NCBI GenBank assembly: GCA_013911975.1
Contig: JACESF010000012.1
Coordinates: 1 to 64,000 of the forward strand
From: Hyphomicrobiales bacterium
GTDB taxonomy: Bacteria > Pseudomonadota > Alphaproteobacteria > Rhizobiales > Xanthobacteraceae
Direction of reading: 5' to 3'
DNA length: 64,000 nucleotides
Shown here: positions 60,794-64,000 of the stretch, one piece after another
Layout: every line of letters starts with the position of its first letter
Numbering within the stretch: position 1 is the first letter of the stretch
Notes under the pieces: generated by a model
What the model saw: the letters and a program-made list of their open reading frames with translations, nothing else
The model's database searches: none
What the model was told of the DNA's origin: nothing
Made by a program: the position numbers and the translations under genes

Positions 60794-60956
60794 CGATTGC
60801 AAAACACCATATCGCATTTCAAAACCCAATCAAGTCCGCCCACGGCAGATTCGAGGCGCCCGGCTTCTAGGCATTGAAACGATAGTCACGCGGATCGCAC
60901 GCATTGACAGGTGCGTGGTGAGGTCGCATTTTCGATGAGACGATGTTTTGCAATCG
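60794..60956. promoter_or_regulatory. inverted pair of CGATTGCAAAACA sites in the divergent iclR promoter
   Basis: CGATTGCAAAACA occurs at 60794-60806 and its reverse complement TGTTTTGCAATCG at 60944-60956. One copy lies 31 bases upstream of the iclR-like start and the other 68 bases upstream of the DUF6282 start. Both are AT-rich against the background. They look like operators for the adjacent IclR protein, each reading outward to one promoter. Confidence 0.6.
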
Positions 60957-61023
60957 AGAACGGAATGGCCCCGAGGTTCCTGAACCCCGAAGCGCCGCCG
61001 CAAACATAGGAAGAGGGAAGCGC

Positions 61024-61959
61024 ATGACCTCAGCGTCTGAGGGGAGCATCGAGGATCGGATCACCGCGCTGCTAAAGGGCGCGATCGATCCCCACGTGCA
61101 CAGCGGCCCGTCCATCGCGCCCCGCGCGCTCGACCATCTCGAATTGCTGCAGCAGGCGTCGCAGGCCGGCTTTGCGGCCGTGGTGACGAAGGACCACGAC
61201 TATAGCGGCGTGATGACCGCCGAGATCATCAAGCGCCACCATCCCGAGCTGAAGACCCGGATCTATTCCAGCATCGTGCTCAACAACGTGATCGGCGGGT
61301 TCAATCCCTATGCCGTCGAGCACATGGCCGCCATGGGCGGCAAGGTCGTCTGGATGCCGACCCTGGCGGCGGAGAACCATCTGCGCTGGCAGGCGAAGGC
61401 CCAGTGGACGCACCCCGCCTCCACCGAGAAGGTCCGCCCCGCCGTCGGCATTCCCGTGCTCAACCCCGACAAGAGCGTGCGCGACGACGTGAAGGAGGTG
61501 CTCGACATCATCGCCCGCAACGATCTGGTGCTGGCCAGCGGCCACCTCCACGTCTCCGAGACATGGACGATCTTCGAGGAGGCCAAGCGCCGCGGCGTCA
61601 CGCGCTTGGTGCTGACCCATCCGGAGGAGATCGTCGAGGCGAGCCTCAACGACGTCCAGGGCATCGCCGCCATGGGGGCGTTCGTCGAGCACTCACTGTG
61701 CATGTTCCTGGAAGGCTCGAAGTTCAAGGTGGCGGACGGCGATGACCTGCGCCGTCACATCGAGGCCGCCGGGGTGGACCAGACGGTGCTGTGCTCCGAC
61801 CTCGGCCAGGTGGGCATCTTCAGCCCGCTGGAGGGCTTTCGCCGCGGCATCCGGCTGTGCATCGACCTCGGCTACGAGGACGCGCAGATCCGCAAGATGG
61901 TGTCGCTCAATGCGGCCCGCATGCTCGGCGTGGAAGCCGACCTGCCGTCGGCGCCGTGA
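61024..61959 (+). CDS. DUF6282 family, amidohydrolase-like protein
   Basis: A 311-residue protein with the metal-dependent hydrolase pattern. Metal ligands are visible as IDPHVHSGPS (HxH), VVTKDHDYSG, LASGHLHVSE and LTHPEE, and a late Asp in LCSDLGQVGIF. This corresponds to DUF6282, an uncharacterised branch of the TIM-barrel amidohydrolases. ATG 61024 has GAGGGAA 5 bases upstream. It is the first gene of a three-gene operon with a cupin and an aldolase. The reaction is unknown; hydrolytic ring opening or lactone cleavage would fit. Confidence 0.82.
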   Translation: MTSASEGSIEDRITALLKGAIDPHVHSGPSIAPRALDHLELLQQASQAGFAAVVTKDHDYSGVMTAEIIKRHHPELKTRIYSSIVLNNVIGGFNPYAVEHMAAMGGKVVWMPTLAAENHLRWQAKAQWTHPASTEKVRPAVGIPVLNPDKSVRDDVKEVLDIIARNDLVLASGHLHVSETWTIFEEAKRRGVTRLVLTHPEEIVEASLNDVQGIAAMGAFVEHSLCMFLEGSKFKVADGDDLRRHIEAAGVDQTVLCSDLGQVGIFSPLEGFRRGIRLCIDLGYEDAQIRKMVSLNAARMLGVEADLPSAP

Positions 61960-62018
61960 CAAGACCGCGCCTCGGGCCCCGGGCCCGGGCTGCCGCCTGA
62001 AATCTTGGGAGATCCTGG

Positions 62019-62927
62019 ATGTATGACGCCACCGATCCGCGCGCGAAGCTCGCGGCCGCCCCCGCGCCCTCGGACAAGCCGCAGCCCGCCGGCCCGTTCG
62101 GCAGCGCGGACTATGCCCGCTTCTATCGCGAGCCGCCGCAGGTGAGCGGGCCGGAGGGACGGACATGGTACGCGCGCGGGCAGAACTTCATCATCGCCTA
62201 TAGCGAGGCGGCCTCAGACGCGGTGTTCGCGCGGGAGGCGCAGCCCGACGAATATGTGCTGCTCCTGCCGGACCCCGGCATCGTGGTCGAGATCACGACG
62301 GAGCACGGCACGCAGCGCGTGGCCGGCAACGCCCTGGCCTTCGTCCCTCCGGGGCGGTCCAGCGTGCGCGTCGTCGAGGCCGGGCGGCTGGTCCGCATGT
62401 TCACGGCCCGGTCGGCGGATCTCGCAGCCCAATGCTCGAACAGCGCGTCCTATGCCGCGCCCAAGCCCCATGTGGCGCCCTGCGAGCCCTGGCCCGCGCC
62501 GGACGGCGGCTACCGCCTGCGCGTCTACGGCCTCGACGTGCCGCCGGAGCCCGGGCGCTTCGGCCGGATCTGGCGCTGCACCACCTTCATGGTGAACTAT
62601 CTGGACATCTACCAGGGGCCGCGGGACCCCACCAAGCTCTCCCCCCATTTCCACGACGACTTCGAGCAGGGTTCGCTCGCGCTGGAAGGGGAGTTCGTCC
62701 ACCATCTGCGTTGGCCCTGGACGGTCAACAAGACCTTCTGGCACGACGACGACCACGAGCTGTGCGCAAGCCCATCCCTCGCCGTCATCCCGCCGCCGGC
62801 GATTCACACCACCGAGGCCACCGGCTCCGGCGCCAACCAGCTCGTCGACATCTTCTGCCCGCCGCGGCTCGATTTCTCGCAGAAGCCGGGATGGGTGCTG
62901 AACGCCGACGATTATCCCATGCCGTGA
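62019..62927 (+). CDS. cupin-domain protein of unknown function
   Basis: A 302-residue protein. Two beta-rich halves are visible. The C-terminal cupin has [20 protein letters not shown], then [11 protein letters not shown], and later [14 protein letters not shown], giving the His/His/Glu/His metal set of the fold. The N-terminal half has [18 protein letters not shown] and a second cupin-like strand series ([20 protein letters not shown]). I do not recognise a characterised relative. It is 59 bases after the DUF6282 gene and 19 bases before the aldolase. Confidence 0.78.
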   Translation: MYDATDPRAKLAAAPAPSDKPQPAGPFGSADYARFYREPPQVSGPEGRTWYARGQNFIIAYSEAASDAVFAREAQPDEYVLLLPDPGIVVEITTEHGTQRVAGNALAFVPPGRSSVRVVEAGRLVRMFTARSADLAAQCSNSASYAAPKPHVAPCEPWPAPDGGYRLRVYGLDVPPEPGRFGRIWRCTTFMVNYLDIYQGPRDPTKLSPHFHDDFEQGSLALEGEFVHHLRWPWTVNKTFWHDDDHELCASPSLAVIPPPAIHTTEATGSGANQLVDIFCPPRLDFSQKPGWVLNADDYPMP

Positions 62928-62946
62928 GAAGGGCGGAGCGCACACC

Positions 62947-63738
62947 ATGACCCATCCGCCTTCATCCTTCCGGCAGCGCCTCCAGGCGGGCGCGCCCCTC
63001 GTCGGCACGTTCCTGAAGACGCCCACCAGCCACGGAACCGAGATCGTCGGCGCCCTCGGCTTCGATTTCGTCGTGATCGACCAGGAACACGCCCCCTTCG
63101 ACAGGCCGTCCACCGACATGGCCCTCTTGGCGGCGCGGGCGCTGAACGTGCCCGCACTCGTGCGGGTGTCGGGGCCCGACGCCATCCTCTCGGTGCTGGA
63201 TGGCGGGGCGACCGGCGTGCTGGTGCCCCATGTGGCGAGCGCCGCCCAGGCCCGCGAGATCGCCGGGCTCTGCCGCTACGGCGGCGGGCGCGGCTTCGCC
63301 ACCAGCACGCGCGCGGGTGGATACACGGCCGTTCCCATGTGGCGCCACATGGACGACGCGGATGCCGGCACGGTGGTGGTGGCGCAGATCGAGGATCCGG
63401 CCGCCCTGGACGAGATCGACGCCATCGCCGCGGTCGAGGGCATCGATGCCCTCTTCATCGGCCGCGCCGACCTGACCGCCGCCTTCGGGGATCGCTCGAG
63501 CGACCCCGCCGCCGTCCGCGCGGCGGTGGAGCGGATTTCGCAGGCCTCGCGCAGGGCGCGGAAACCCATCAGCGTTTATGTGGGCGGCGAGAGCGAAGCC
63601 GCATGGCTGAAAGCACTCGGCGCCAGCATGTTCGTGGTGTCGTCCGACCAGGGCTTCCTGCGCCAGGCCGCGATGAAGGCGCTCGCCGACGTCCGCGCCG
63701 CGCTCGTCATGCCCGGCGCGCCGGGCGGCGGCTCCTGA
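62947..63738 (+). CDS. HpcH/HpaI-family aldolase
   Basis: A 263-residue class II pyruvate-type aldolase. Key motifs are GTFLKTPTSHGTEIVGALGF, DFVVIDQEHAPFD (catalytic His), LVRVSGPD (Arg), GATGVLVPHVAS, VVAQIEDPAALDEID (metal Glu) and ALFIGRADLTAAFGD (metal Asp). The family cleaves 4-hydroxy-2-oxo acids or makes 2-keto-3-deoxy sugar acids. With the DUF6282 and cupin proteins it probably forms the end of a catabolic route yielding pyruvate and an aldehyde. Confidence 0.92.
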   Translation: MTHPPSSFRQRLQAGAPLVGTFLKTPTSHGTEIVGALGFDFVVIDQEHAPFDRPSTDMALLAARALNVPALVRVSGPDAILSVLDGGATGVLVPHVASAAQAREIAGLCRYGGGRGFATSTRAGGYTAVPMWRHMDDADAGTVVVAQIEDPAALDEIDAIAAVEGIDALFIGRADLTAAFGDRSSDPAAVRAAVERISQASRRARKPISVYVGGESEAAWLKALGASMFVVSSDQGFLRQAAMKALADVRAALVMPGAPGGGS

Positions 63739-64000
63739 GCCCGCACCGCCTCCGATATCCCTCGGCGGGATGACGCCGCCCCTTGCGCGCCGACAGGCTG
63801 GGGCGGCGCCCGCGCCGATGGCTGGCTGCACGCCGGGATCCGCGAGCGGATCGAGTTGCATTTGCGCCGATTGGGCCGCACACAGGACTCCAGTGGCGCT
63901 TTCGGCTGGAGGAAGGGGAGCGTGGTCGAACTCCTGGCGTATGACGCGCCCTCCCATCCCGATCCCCGGCGCGGGATTCCCGACATCCCCTTCGCATGGC
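63739..64000. other. Window end; possible partial coding region
   Basis: No certain gene. One plus-strand frame stays open from 63739 to the window end. A GTG at 63922 has GGAGGAAGGGGAG just upstream and gives VVELLAYDAPSHPDP, which I do not recognise. Minus-strand frames are also open. It may be the start of a gene that continues beyond the window. Confidence 0.25.

Noticed and set aside
63576..63997. Minus-strand frames at the window end
   Set aside because: They overlap the well-supported aldolase gene and look like shadows; no domain is visible.

Overview
The window is GC-rich, densely coded DNA. Its gene order and content point to an alphaproteobacterium of the order Hyphomicrobiales (Rhizobiales), possibly Xanthobacteraceae-like. 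The evidence is the pyk, coaA-hisE-hisF-hisA-hisH-DUF2628-hisB and hslV-hslU order, a DUF3309 micro-protein, a LigD flanked by two Ku genes, and intergenic palindromes whose spurious translations read MPGTSPGMT and MAGTSPAMT. No search was run, so the taxonomy is an inference.

Layout. 0-11.4 kb is a conserved housekeeping block: pyruvate kinase, a PhnA-domain protein, a tandem array of palindromic repeats (2.07-3.05 kb), a minus-strand histidine operon ending in pantothenate kinase, a small membrane protein with an alpha/beta hydrolase, and the HslVU protease. 11.7-23.8 kb is a two-partner secretion locus: a 3,401-residue adhesin (TPS domain, GLUG repeats, MBG repeats) and its TpsB outer-membrane transporter, joined by an ATGA overlap. 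23.8-33.8 kb holds a GSU2403-type nucleotidyltransferase-fold protein behind a striking dyad, a membrane-anchored TPR regulator, a class III aminotransferase, a subtilisin-like autotransporter, a DUF3309 micro-protein and an aminopeptidase P. A tRNA-Gly(CCC) follows at 33,976.

34-41.5 kb looks like accessory DNA with visibly lower GC: an alpha/beta hydrolase, SelO, and then a compact module at 37.4-41.1 kb. That module has a thymidylate-synthase-fold enzyme with Asp in place of the dUMP-selecting Asn, coupled by a 1-base overlap to a protein resembling clade 3 alpha-glutamyl/putrescinyl-thymine pyrophosphorylases. Converging on it are an XRE-ImmA/IrrE protein, a RelE/HigB-like protein and a MazG-like pyrophosphohydrolase. 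I consider this the best candidate for an undescribed system: a chromosomal pyrimidine-hypermodification or nucleotide-based conflict module.

41.6-47.7 kb carries a TIGR02587/TIGR02588 membrane pair and the Ku-LigD-Ku non-homologous end-joining operon. 47.8-57.8 kb has divergent GntR and LysR regulators followed by a LivK-LivH-LivMG(fused)-LivF transporter, a nitroreductase, an acyl-CoA ligase, an NTF2-like protein and a gamma-carbonic-anhydrase-like protein, probably one uptake and catabolic operon for a carboxylic acid. 57.8-63.7 kb is a second catabolic locus around an IclR regulator: a Bug-type binding protein and a dihydroorotate-dehydrogenase-like flavoprotein on one side, and a DUF6282 hydrolase, a cupin protein and an HpcH/HpaI aldolase on the other. 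The two sides share a 13-bp inverted site in the divergent promoter region.
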